Shown here piece after piece: positions 38,183-50,654 of a DNA stretch of 64,000 nucleotides. Below the pieces are notes generated by a model. It saw nothing but the letters and a program-made list of their open reading frames with translations. It was not told where the DNA came from and did not search any database. This stretch comes from Hirudinaria manillensis. Lineage: Eukaryota; Annelida; Clitellata; Hirudinida; Hirudinidae. Position numbers and translations under genes: made by a program. Location of the stretch: the NCBI GenBank assembly GCA_034509925.1, contig CM067528.1:2701001-2765000 (forward strand). The letters are read 5' to 3'. How positions within the stretch are numbered: position 1 is the stretch's first letter; each line of letters begins with the position of its first letter.

Positions 38183-40313
38183 TCAGGCCTCGGTCGGGCT
38201 CTGCTGGTACCTTTCGAAATATTTGTAAGTTGGATTCTCGTAGCCATTGATCTGCATGTTAGCCAGGTGACGTTCCTCCGGCGAGCCGTTCTGCTGCGCC
38301 CCCCCTGGTGCGTCTGCGGTGGGGTTGTGGTACAGTCCACTGGCTCCGCCTCTGCGACGCATCACCAAGACTCCGATGGCTATGACGACGGCCACCGTCA
38401 GCGTCCCGACGGCAACGCCGAGCGGAATCGCAGCCCCGAAGTTCGGTCCAGGAATCGAAGATGGAGAGTGCTTCAAATACTTCGGAGACTGGCAAACAAC
38501 AGATTTAACTTGAATTTAATTTGGTGATTTAAGTTAATTTCTAAGTAAATGAGCTTTTAACTCCGGAAGACAACAACAATGACAACAACGATAATCTAAA
38601 TTGGCATCCATACTTGCTCCACACTAAGTCCGCTCTTGTGCATGTGCTCAGGGGTGTGGAAGAAATGTCTGTCGTAGATGTCCCCGTCGATGCTGCTGAC
38701 GACCTCCATCTCTTTGAGATCCTCCGATCTGTCCTCGTCTTCGTCGCTGCTGACTCCTCCCCCCTGCGGCAGCTGTTCGGGTTCGACCTTCTGATGTCCC
38801 ACGGTCCCCCCGAGGTTCACGATCTGCTCCTCGTCCCTGCCCGGCACGGTCTTCGTGCTCTCCTTTATTCCGGTCGATTCTGTCGTTCGATGGAACGGAG
38901 GAACTTTTAGAAGCGGGTTCGACTCGAGGCGGTCGTGAATATAATTAGCCTAAAGACCCGAGATTATTCTAATGGCAGAATGAATTATGATAATTGTAAG
39001 CGCACCTGCCGATCTCTGGATTCCCGTTTCGTCCTTGTAGTTGTTGCGCTCGTCCGAATCTGCACTCTCCCCGTGTTTGAACTTCGTGACCTTGTTGGGG
39101 TCGATCTTGAAGAAGCCTTTGACCTCTTTGTTGTCGCTCGACTTCTCGTCTTCGACGACCTTGAAATAGTCATCATCGTCATCGTCGTCCAGTTTTTTGT
39201 CGGCGTCTCCGACGTCGAGAATGTAGTCGTCGTCGGAGGCTTCCGTCGGCGTCGCTCCCGGGACGACTCCCGGCAGCTCCTTGAAGTCGTCTTCGATGAC
39301 GATGAAGACGCTGGCGTCCACGGCATGGTACGAGTCCAGCTGGTCGGCTGAGAACGATAGAAGCGAGTGAACGTCTGATGAAACGTGAAAAGAAAATCTT
39401 TGTTCACGAATAAACCTATCAAGTTGCGAATTTTCTCTCTGAATTTCGGAACTCTGTCCAGCAAGGCCAGTGCCTCCTCCAGCTGCCTGTCCAGTTCCGA
39501 GACGTGATTGGCCGAACTCTCCCTGACGGCGTCCGCCTTCGACGGGTCCGTGTCCGAGAGGTGCTTGAACCTGTTGACGGCGTGGAGACGGTCCTTGTGC
39601 AGGACTTTGATCAAGTGCTTCAGGGCCTTTGCGATTTCTCCGAGCTGTCGAATGAGAACGGGAATGGCCGGAAATGAATCGAAAGAAAGACCGGTCTTAG
39701 TACATGTTTACGTTTGAAGAAAATGTTTTGCTTAGTACACAGTACAAGTCTTACTTCCGGTTTTTCGTCATCAACGGCAGCCAGGTAGTGGTTGAGTGCT
39801 TTCTGCTTCTTGTCGTTCAACTCAGCAGTGACTCTCTGCTGGTGGAGGTCCGAAAGCAGTTTCTTTTCCATCTCGTTTTCGACCTCTTCGGCCTCGTAAA
39901 GTTTTTGGAATCTCTGTCGAATCAATCAATCGAACCAATCAATCGAACCAATCAATTCTCTGACGAGTAATCAACATCATTTGAGACCAATCGATTGTTT
40001 ATCGTTATCGCACATTCCATCCATCTCCTTTACTCCATGCATGCGGATGATCTCCAAGAAGCAAACGAAAATGTAAGAATATCTTACAACATAACAGAAG
40101 ATAATCAACATTTATGATTAACAAATGAATGATTAACAAAACCTCGCTGAGTTGCTTTTTCAACTTCTCTCCTTCTTTTTTGTTCACTTCTTCCAGTTGC
40201 ATGGCTCTCGACCTGGCTGAGTTCCAGTCGTTAATCATCTGCAACGATGCGTGGTCACGTAAATTTCGATCGTCATGGTAAGGACGTCATCGTCATCGTC
40301 ATCATCGTCGTCG

Positions 40314-40372
<59 letters not shown>

Positions 40373-41401
40373 GTCGTCGTCAACGTCATTGTCAGAGCGA
40401 AAGTCACTCGTTGGAAAGAAGGATCGCTTTAATAACGTGATTGAGGGAACATCATTGAATGGAGGTACTCTTGAAATAGTCTGAAAACTTTCAAAGCATC
40501 TGTGATGATGATGATGATGATGATGCCTATGATGATGACGACGACGAGGATGATGATGATGATGATGATGATGATGGTGGTGAATGAATGAACGAATGCA
40601 TGGTGGATGAATTGACTTGAGAACCACACTTAAATTCAACATTCGTCACCCAAGGTATCATTCAAAGACCCATCATTGATCGGGGAGCGTTCATTCTTCC
40701 CTTCACAAGTAAGCTATAATAATAACAAAAACAAAAACAATAATAATAATAATAATAACAATAATAATAATAATAATAATAAATAATAATAACAACAATA
40801 ATAATAATAACTACAACATTTACTAATAAAAATAATAATAATAGACCGCTGTGGTTCGCTTGTAAACTAACTCCATAACTTACACCTACTCGAGGCATGA
40901 AATATTAATTTCCTACGACGACCGACACGTCACAAAAGAGAGGAGTCCTGAATGGAAATCCAAACATGGGGCGTCCATAAATTCAGAAGAGGAGACATAT
41001 TCACATTTCACCTCCTCCTTTTCGTCTCTCGCGCGCCACAAACGAAATGGAATGAAATGGAATGAGTGCATTCATTCAATCAATCAATCCCAAAATCTTT
41101 GATTGTTTTCCCCAGCAAAACGTCAATCTGGTTCACGATGGGTAGGTGGTATTACTGCTGGTATTTGGACGGATGGTCCAAAAGCAAAAGCCACGACAAC
41201 AAGACACCAACCACAACAACACGAGTCTTGTCGGTGATGATGATGATGGTATTATTCACAAATGGAAAGCACCAAACTCTTCTCCATAATGGAAAAAATG
41301 ATAAGGCGTAAAACACTCCAGCGATAATACGTGCAACTGAAAGTCTCCCGACAGCACGTGCAAGCACACACAGCCTCACAGACGAGCACTCACACACATA
41401 C

Positions 41402-41436
<35 letters not shown>

Positions 41437-42244
41437 AACTTGTACCCCATGAGCAAACAAGCACTCATAAACTCCCACATCCTCCATCTGCTCCCGAATA
41501 TTTTTTTTCTTCTTCTGCGAAGAAGAAAGTGTTCGGGTATTTCCAATGGGGAATCCCAAATAAAATATGGCTACTTTGAAACGTAAGTAAATTATTTAAT
41601 AATAATAATAATGATTCCTTTGATGATGCCAATAACAATAATAATGTTAATAATAATAATAATAATAATAATATTCAAATTATAATATGGCTCTCTCCTT
41701 CTTCATCTTTTTCTTATTCTTATTATTAATATTATCATATAAATTAACAATAAATGATTATTAAAGAGATGATAAACCGTAGCACTGTGTCTCGGTCAAA
41801 AGGTCAAGTGAAAGTGAAAGTAGTGCCGGGAAGGAAATACCCGGCAACAAAGAGGTTCTTCGTCAACTTTTGTTGGAACGTCAGTCACGCGTCAAGGTGG
41901 AAGATGTAGGAATACAAAAATATTCCTCCGCCAAGAAGATGTAGGAATACAAAAATATTCCTCCGCCAAGATGGATGGGACTTTGTCAAGGAGCGGAATG
42001 TGGCAGCATATATTTCTTACTTTTCTGTCCTTCTCTTGCTCTTCTATTCTTGGGTCAACCAACTACTTCGTTTCAAAGTCATTTTTATTTCGTTTTTATT
42101 TTTTATTTTTTTTTTTTAAATTTAAAATTCAATTTAGTTTTTTAATGGCTTCCAATGAGATTGAATTTGAAGTAGTTTTACCAATAACGATGATAGCAAT
42201 AATAATAATGATGATGATGATAATAATAATAATAATAAGAATAA

Positions 42245-42301
<57 letters not shown>

Positions 42302-44231
42302 GATTAAGAAAGCCATCTTTCAAGACACTTTGAATAAATTACAGGTCGATCTCTGTTATTGAATGCAAGGAAGGCACATCTTCTTATTAAAGTGAGTTAA
42401 GATTGTGAAATTAATGTCGGTCGTATATTCTTGTTTCCTGGCATTTCAGTCTCCATTCGTGTCTTCTTTTTCGGCACCTTAGATCACCATTAAGCAAAAA
42501 CAATTCATTCCCCTTTAGAGGCAAAAATAACGGAGTTCCGAGCCCGGAATTTTTGCTCAGGACGGCGTAAAGTAACCTCAGTAAGGAGGCAGCCATCTTG
42601 TTTTCTTTTAGGGACGAAACAACGTCCGACGTGATGTTTTGTCTTTGTTGTCGACGAATTCCTAGACGGAAAAGGTTGGAAATTAACTTTTGAAAGAAGA
42701 AGAAAAAAAGACGGGTCTCCGATGTTTTGGGTTCGAAGGGTTTTGTATCTTACCAACAGCTTTGTATCTCACCGACAGTTTTGTATTTCACCAACGGCTT
42801 TGTATATCAGCTCCGGTTTTTGTATCTCACCGGTGATCATTCGTAAGGCTTAAGGAGGAAGCTGGGTCGCGAACCGGGCAACTTTCGACAACATTCCATC
42901 AAAGCCTCATCCGGAGGAAGGCTCGATGCTTCGGCGATGATGATAATGATGGTAGTGATGGAAGAGATGATGATGATGATGGAGAAGAAGATGATGATAA
43001 TGATGATCGTGGTGATGGAAAAGATGATGGTGATGATGATGATGAAGATTGCAATGGTACTGGAAAGGAGAAAGATAACGATGCTGGCGGTTTATAGAGC
43101 GACAATTATGCTAATGATATCATCATCGTCGTCGTCATCGTCATCATCCGTTCCGAATGAGTCATCAAGGCTGACTTTTCCTTTGCATTTTGAAGGCTTT
43201 CATTCAACTTCAGAGGAATAAGAAATGTTTCGAAGTTATTTCCCTCTTTTTTTTTTTATGCATTTTATTTTTGAGCGGCAGAAAAGGCAGACGACTCGGC
43301 AAAAGACATTTTTACGATCTTTGGAAACGTTTTATATATATATTTATTTATTTATTTATTTATTTATTTCAGTCCTTTCTTTCTTTCCTGACGATGATGA
43401 CAGATATATTGCGCGTCAAAAGATTTGACGTCGAATGACACGGGATAACAGTCGATTGACAGATCAACTTCTCCTACCATTGAGGGTCTTATGGCCCGCA
43501 CGGATGGCCCCAGTAGATGGCCTTGATTTTCGTCGAGAATTGGCGTCGTCGACGAGTCAAAAAGGAGTCCGTTGATAGGCAATCAGGACTCGTATTTACA
43601 GTCTTAAAGTGACAATGACAATGACTACAGTTACCATTTCATAGATTTGGCTTAGGTCGACCGAAGAGCAGCACGATTTCTTCCTTCTCAATCTTTAAAT
43701 TATTTTGACTTTAATAAGAATTAATTAATAATAAGAATATTAATTAGTTAATTATCTAATTGATATTCAAGAAAATATGAATATTAATGAGAATGGTAAC
43801 TGTAGAAGTTCGGTTGGACATGCAAAGCAGTCGACTCTAAAGACAGAACAGAAGGAGCAAAGGTTGCCCTGTGGGGTGAAGGGGTGAAGGGGCGTCTTCA
43901 AGGAGGCTGGAGATTTTCAAAAGATAAAATAACACAGAAGACTCGTAAAGTGCTGTGCAAACGAATTTTAGGACGCATTTTCGCCAAAGTCCTTAAAAAT
44001 GCATAATTGAAAATTTCTTATTCAAAGATAATTATGATGATGATGATGACGATAATAATATTATAATCATCATCATCATAATAATCATAAAAGGCATTCA
44101 ATTCTATGAGGGAAAACAAATGAAATAAGAAATTCTAATGTTGTCCGTTATTATCGCCAGAGGGCACATTCTGCCTTTGATGCCGTTCCACGATTACGGT
44201 TCGTAATATTATGGCCAATAACAACAACAAC

Positions 44232-44263
<32 letters not shown>

Positions 44264-45655
44264 TAATAATGATGATAATAATAGTAATGATAATAATAAT
44301 TAATTCCTGGAGCGATCCTGATAGTGATTAAACAAACAGGAATGTTTGAAAATGTTCAACATTTCAAGTCAATCAAAAGCAGACAAAGACAGGCAGGTTG
44401 CACTAAAATGAGGACATCATGTCATCATAAAGCCCTTCTCCTCCTCATCGACGTCACCATCACCATCACCACCAACACCATCATCATCATCACCACCACC
44501 ATCGTCGTCATCACCATCATCATCATCATCACCACCATCGTCGTCATCGTCAACATCATCATCATCATCACCACCATCGTCGTCATCATCATCATCACCA
44601 CCACCACCACCATCGTCGTCGTCATCAGATGTCATCATCATAGCGAAATTAGAAGCAGGAGACTCTTGATTAAAACAACTGCAGACGCGAAGCTGAGTAA
44701 TCATCCTACTTTAGGGACAGAAACATCATGAGGCAAAAAACCGTAAGAACCATAATAATGATAATAATAATAATAATAATAATAACTATATTAATAATAA
44801 TAATAATGATATTAAAAATAATAATAATAATAACAACAACAAAGAGGGTGAAATTTGGATGACCGAGAAGTTTATGGCAACAGTTAAGTAGACATCTAAG
44901 TCTAGACTACCAGACTTCGCTCAACATTTCCTCCTTTCATTTCTTAACAACAACAATAACAACATCAACAACAAAAACAACAACAATATCAACAACATCA
45001 ACAACAACAACGAGGACAACGACATTGAACAGAGTGCCCAGAAAGGACATCGTCTGAGAGTACAGAGAGAGAAGCGATGCAATCTCCAGATTGGAGATAG
45101 TAACATGGTCGATAACGTCCCAAGAAACAACAACAATATCAATAAAAACAACAACAATATCACTAAAAACAACAACAACAATATCACTAAAAACAACAAC
45201 AACAGCAACAACAACAACAACAACAGCAGACCGCAAGGAGATGTGTTTTTCTTATCTTCAGAGTCTCTGGAGAAGCTTTCAGATGCGACTCCAGCTGTCG
45301 ATGAGTCATCGATTGAAACGATGATTGATTTGCACTTTCAATCGAACAACAACAACAATAACAACAACTAATTCAAGCAATTCAATTGAAAGAGAGGGGT
45401 GGGGTTGTTCTTTATAATTGATTCGAATTCTTTTTAAGAAAATTTTATTTTACATAATTAATTCAAATTATTTGAAATTGTTTAAAATTGTTTAAAATTA
45501 CCGGGATGGATGGATGGATGGTGAACTGAAAATGTAAATTTTAAAAACTTTTTTAAAAATGTGATGTTGACTCGAATGGAGAAGACTCAAAATCGATATC
45601 ATTTAATATCTCTGTGATCATCGTGATCATCATCATCATCATCATCATCACCACC

Positions 45656-45689
<34 letters not shown>

Positions 45690-48600
45690 CCATCACTATC
45701 ATCATCTTCGTCGTCATCGTCCAAGATACAATCAGAACCGAAAGGAGACCAAAACGGAGAAGCAGGGGCAACACAACATCACGTCATCACAACGTCACGA
45801 CATCATCATCATCACCTCCGTGAACAAAACTCAGGAAATCCAGATTCAGAACCTGGGATTTCCACTTCAATCGATGGAGGCAGGAGAAAATCAATCTCGG
45901 GAAGTTGTAAAAAGCACGGATGAATTGTAAAGGATGAATTGTAAAGATGCATTGTAAAGGATGAATTGTAAAGGATGCATTGTAAAGGATGTATTGTAAG
46001 TGATGAATTGTAAAGGATGAATTGTAAAGGATGCATTGTAAGGGATGAATTATAAGGGATGAATTGTAAAGGATGCATTATAAAGGATGCATGAATGACG
46101 TGCAATATATGTTTAGATAGGCTGCAGGGTTGCAATTACCGTAAGGTTCAATCAACTTCTATGGTTGCAATAAGTTACACCGCAAAGTCTCCTGAAATAA
46201 GATAAAAATAACAATATTTCACCTGGTTCTCCCTCAACTTGTACAAAACCACGGAAGAGCGGGTCAAAGTTCAGGTAAACCCGCACACATAAACTACGCC
46301 ATCAACGACAACAACAACATAAACATAAACAACACCACCATCAGCAACAACAACAACAACACCGACAGGCGTCCAATGGGAGCCACGGAAGGTCGGGACT
46401 GAGGCGGGAATACGAGCAGACGAAAGTGCCTGGTTTATTTATTTATCGTTGGCACATAATTCAGTCTTCAAAACATTCGCAGAAGACCAACGTTAAACGA
46501 ACATATCGGCTCGATGCAAAGCTCGATGCAAACGGCGCAAAACAAACAATTATGCATGCCAGATAAACATACAAACATACAGACATAAACTTTCACTTAA
46601 GCACGCACTCGCAGTTACACACAAACATACAAGAACAGGTATACTCAAACATACAAGAACAGGTATACTCAAACACACAAGAACAGGTATACTCAAACAT
46701 ACAAGAACAGGTATACTCAAACCTACATAACAGGTATACTCAAACACACAAGAGCAGGTATACTCAAACATACAAGAACAGGTATACTCAAAAATACAAG
46801 AACAGGTATACTGAAACATGCAAGCAGACATCTACCTAAGCATACAAACAAACATATTGCTTATCTGGTGACGGGATCGATAAAAAGCAAATAATTTTTC
46901 TGTCTTTTTTTTTTCTATCTTGAAAATATGAAAATATGAAAATTCACGACATTCTACAGAGGCGAGTCTATGCAATGTGAACTTCATAGGTCCTGGAATG
47001 TTGGTCACGTGAACACAAACGAAGATGGCGGAAGTACAATGGCGGACCAATTATTCCATCAAAACGGGTTTTAAAAACAACAGCAAATTATTGCACCGGA
47101 TCTGGTAAAAGGATTGCATCACTTACTACAGCAATTGCTGTTTAACGTCATCGTCATCACCATCATCATCATCATCGTCATCATCATCACCTTCATCATC
47201 CATCCATCCGTCCGTCCGTCCATCCATCCATCCGTCTTGATAGTTTAAAGTAATTCTTTTTTTTCCTTAAAATTATAAAAATTTGACCAAAAAACGAATT
47301 AAAAATCATCTGCGAAATTATATCTCTGTAAAAATGAAAATAATAATAAATCATAATAATAATAAATAATAATAATAATAAATCATATATTTGTTAAAAA
47401 AAGCAGAAAATTAAATTTAAAAAATCCAACTTTACCTCGTTGACCTTCTGTTTGTGATTCTTGGCCAATTCCTTTTTAGCCTTGAGATAAAAATCATGTT
47501 CTGTCATGACTCTGTCTTTCATCCATTCGTCCCTCTTCAAGTACGCCTCCACGATCTTCGCCCTCGACTGGACGGCACCGTCAACGTGGCCCTCGGGTTT
47601 GCGGCCCTCGGGCTTGGGGGCCTCGACTCGAGGGCCGGCGTCCTTTGTCGTCCTGTTGTCGAGTGGATGTGCTGGAAAGGGGACATAAAGAAAGAAAAGG
47701 GAATTTAGTGGATAGGATTTGTTCGATGGTGATGATGATGGTGGTAATGATGATGATGATGACGACGACGATGGTGGCGATGTGCAATTGCAGCAATTTT
47801 CTACTCTCTACGTGTGTTTGGTTTCAGTCGCCCGCAAAGTGTTTGTTCGGGTCCCAGGCTCTGTGCCGTTCTTAGGCGTCTAGCAATAATAACTCATGAT
47901 CGTCCTTGATGAGGATAGCGGTGATGACGACGACGACGACGTTGATGGTGGCGATGATGATGATGATGATGACGACGATGGTGGTTCAGTCAGTTCCCAA
48001 GAACTGCACGCGTGCGCAAGAACGTAGTTCTAAGAGTAAAAGTTGAGAGGTTTTTTTTATTTTATTTTATTTGAAATTCACGCAAGAAGGAATCCGTGAA
48101 AATTAAAGTGGAAAGTCATGGAGGGGTGCAGCGGAGCATCGGATGAACCCGTGGATTCTCATTTCCAGGCTTTCCACTTTTCCCGGGTGCAGTTTCTCCT
48201 GCCGTCACAACACACCACAGGGGGAAGGGGGGGGGGGGAGAGACGGAGGAGGAAGAGAAGGAGCAGGAAGAGGAGGAGGAGGAGGAGGAGGGGAGGACAA
48301 GGAAGAGAGGAGGGTACTTCCTTTTGAAAGATGTGAAGCCACGTGCGAGACTTTAATTTCATCACGTACGACCCATCAACAATTATCCACACGCACTCTT
48401 TTGCTTCACGGACAATAAATTTTTACGACGACGACGACGTCAACAACAGCAGCAAATAAAAAAAACACACCACAATTTGTCTCGTTTAATTGCCAACCTT
48501 CCTCAAGGCTTTGAATTAAAAATTTAAATAAAGAAAATAATTTTAAAAACTCGTTTTAAAATTAAATTACAAACAAAATTACTGCTGAGAAAGCGGAGAA

Positions 48601-49312
48601 ATCTACGCCCATAAAACAACACGCACCTGCTACGACCAGAGTACCTCCCTCGAAGCCGTCGGGGCAGCAGACGAATTCGACCCCGGTGAACTCGTTGAGA
48701 CCGCAGGGCTTCAACATCGAACCCTTGTGGACTGCGAGACCCCTGCCCGTGCACGACTTGCCGGCCATTTCCGACCAACTCCGGGCCGCCATGCACTGGG
48801 CCGAGTCGTGGAGATGGTCAAAGATGCAAGGTGCCGGGACCAGCAAGGCTTCGTTCTGGAACTTTCCAGCTGTTTGTTTATTTTATTATTTATTTTATTA
48901 TTTATTTATTTTATTTTTTTTTAGAGGAAGGAATGGAAAAGGCAGACGGAGAAGGTCGGAGTGATCGATGGAATGCCACGAGTTATGGTGACGGATGCGA
49001 CGAAGATGATGACGATGATGAAGGTGATGATGATGACGATGACGACAATGATAGAGGTGGTGATGATGATGACGATGAAGGTGATGATGATGACGATGAT
49101 GATGATGCCACCGACGATGTGGACGGCGATGCTGCTGCCGTGATGAAGACGACATTCGATGATGCAAATGTTTATATTCAGTGGTGCCTGCCTCACAGAA
49201 ATTCGACGACGAACCTCACATAATCAAGCGGAGGTCATTCACAAGAAGGCCGTGGTCGGGCATTTCCGAGGGATACGACGACGACGACGACAACGACGAC
49301 AGTAGCAGCAGC

Positions 49313-49353
<41 letters not shown>

Positions 49354-50611
49354 CAACAATAAGCAGAAACATGGACATCGATGTTCTCAAATTTTATGAC
49401 GTCCTCCGACATCATGCCAGAAGCCTCTGGAAATGGCGAGGAGACCATAAAAAGTTCGGCTGGACTTAGTGCCAAGGCCGTCCATTGGCTCGTTATCATC
49501 ATAAAGCACGTCGAGGAACTACCCCCGCAACCCTCCCACGCCCCACCCCCCACCCCTTATGACCACGCCCCCTCATCTTGAAAATACGTACATTCTCGAA
49601 CCGAGGTCTGGTCTAATTGAATTTTCGCTCTTGTACGAGATTATGTAAAATATTCGGACAATCCTCGGACCTGGGCTGGGAAGGGCTGAGGAATCTGACA
49701 GATTCAAACTTAAAAACTTTTTTTTCCTCGAAAACATGGAATTTAATGCCAAGAAAAAAGAAAATCCGACAATCATTCGTCGGAACGTCTCTCAGACGAA
49801 GGTGAGGATGACGATGACGATTTGATGATGATGATGATGAAGATGATGACGACGACGACCTTAAGTAGTCGTGGCAATGATGACGACGATGATGATGATG
49901 ATGATGATGATGACAATGACATCATTTCCAGACGGGCCCATCTGAGGGTCGCTTTAATGGAGGAATCAATATGTGTAGAGAGACTTCACTGCTCGTTGAT
50001 GGCGCTTTTCGTCTCCCCTACCCTACCCATTTCTAACCCCACATTTCAACCCGCCCAAACCTCATTCCCTGCCTCTCCTGTACTCGCCTTGTTTATTACC
50101 GGCTAGTCAGCCGACTGCAATTATCAAGTCGCGTGCGCCTAATGACAATGCTCCCGTATCTGGAAGAAGCATCTTGCTTTTTAATTTGCTCCGTCCGTCC
50201 GTCCGTGCGGTCGTAACGGCCCAAACTCACCCAAGCATTTGTAGGGTGCCACACCGTGGAAGCTCTCCAGACAAAACGTGTCTCCGACTTGGCACCAACT
50301 GGGAAGCACTTTATTGCCAACCATTTCCATGATATTCTCGATTCCAGCGTCAGGGTAGACCTGTTTCGTTGAAGGATACGTGAGGAGGATGGGATGTTGT
50401 ATTAATTATATCTTAATTACGTTACATTGCTTTACATAATATTATACATTATATTATAATATATTATGTTATTAGACATTTAAAGTTAGCATAAAATACG
50501 TTAATCGCATCAGAAATGTGCCCAACGTAATGATGGGATCATTTATTTGGAAATGACAAAATTAATGGTGAAACGATGTCTTCTTCTTGTTATTATTATT
50601 ATTATTATTAC

Positions 50612-50654
<43 letters not shown>

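Larger units (their letters stand above)
40239..47435 (-). other. APP intron 5-6 boundary intron (7.2 kb), repeat island
   Basis: This intron interrupts the E2 coding region (after QKVNE). Most of its length is simple repeat or minisatellite: ATC/GAT tracts at 40290-40385 and 40502-40577, AAT at 40731-40850, CA at 41405-41433, a 35-bp duplication at 41901-41970, AAT at 42206-42298, a 20-bp repeat at 42740-42835, ATC/ACC at 44450-44630, AAC at 44940-45220, a 15-bp array at 45903-46095 and a 24-bp array at 46626-46816. No exon or transposase is recognised. Confidence 0.65.

Noticed and set aside
38488-38879. Vertebrate-type A-beta peptide in APP
   Set aside because: The stalk and membrane segment show no recognisable A-beta sequence, as expected for invertebrate APP proteins.
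38985-39614. 209-codon minus-strand frame treated as one protein
   Set aside because: Only the first part is APP E2 sequence in frame; it then runs through the donor at 39416 and continues in the wrong frame through the next exon.
40235-40642. Minus-strand frame with a long poly-Asp run
   Set aside because: It is a translation of the ATC and GAT microsatellites in the APP intron.
46550-46831. Possible CRISPR-like array or repeat protein (Cys-rich)
   Set aside because: The 24-bp units abut directly with no unique spacers, so it is a minisatellite. The open frame is a by-product.
48118-48418. Plus-strand Gly/Arg-rich frame
   Set aside because: It is the polypurine tract of an APP intron read as Gly, Arg and Glu.
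47672-50230. Kunitz inhibitor exon of APP
   Set aside because: No frame in the introns around the acidic linker shows the six-cysteine Kunitz pattern.
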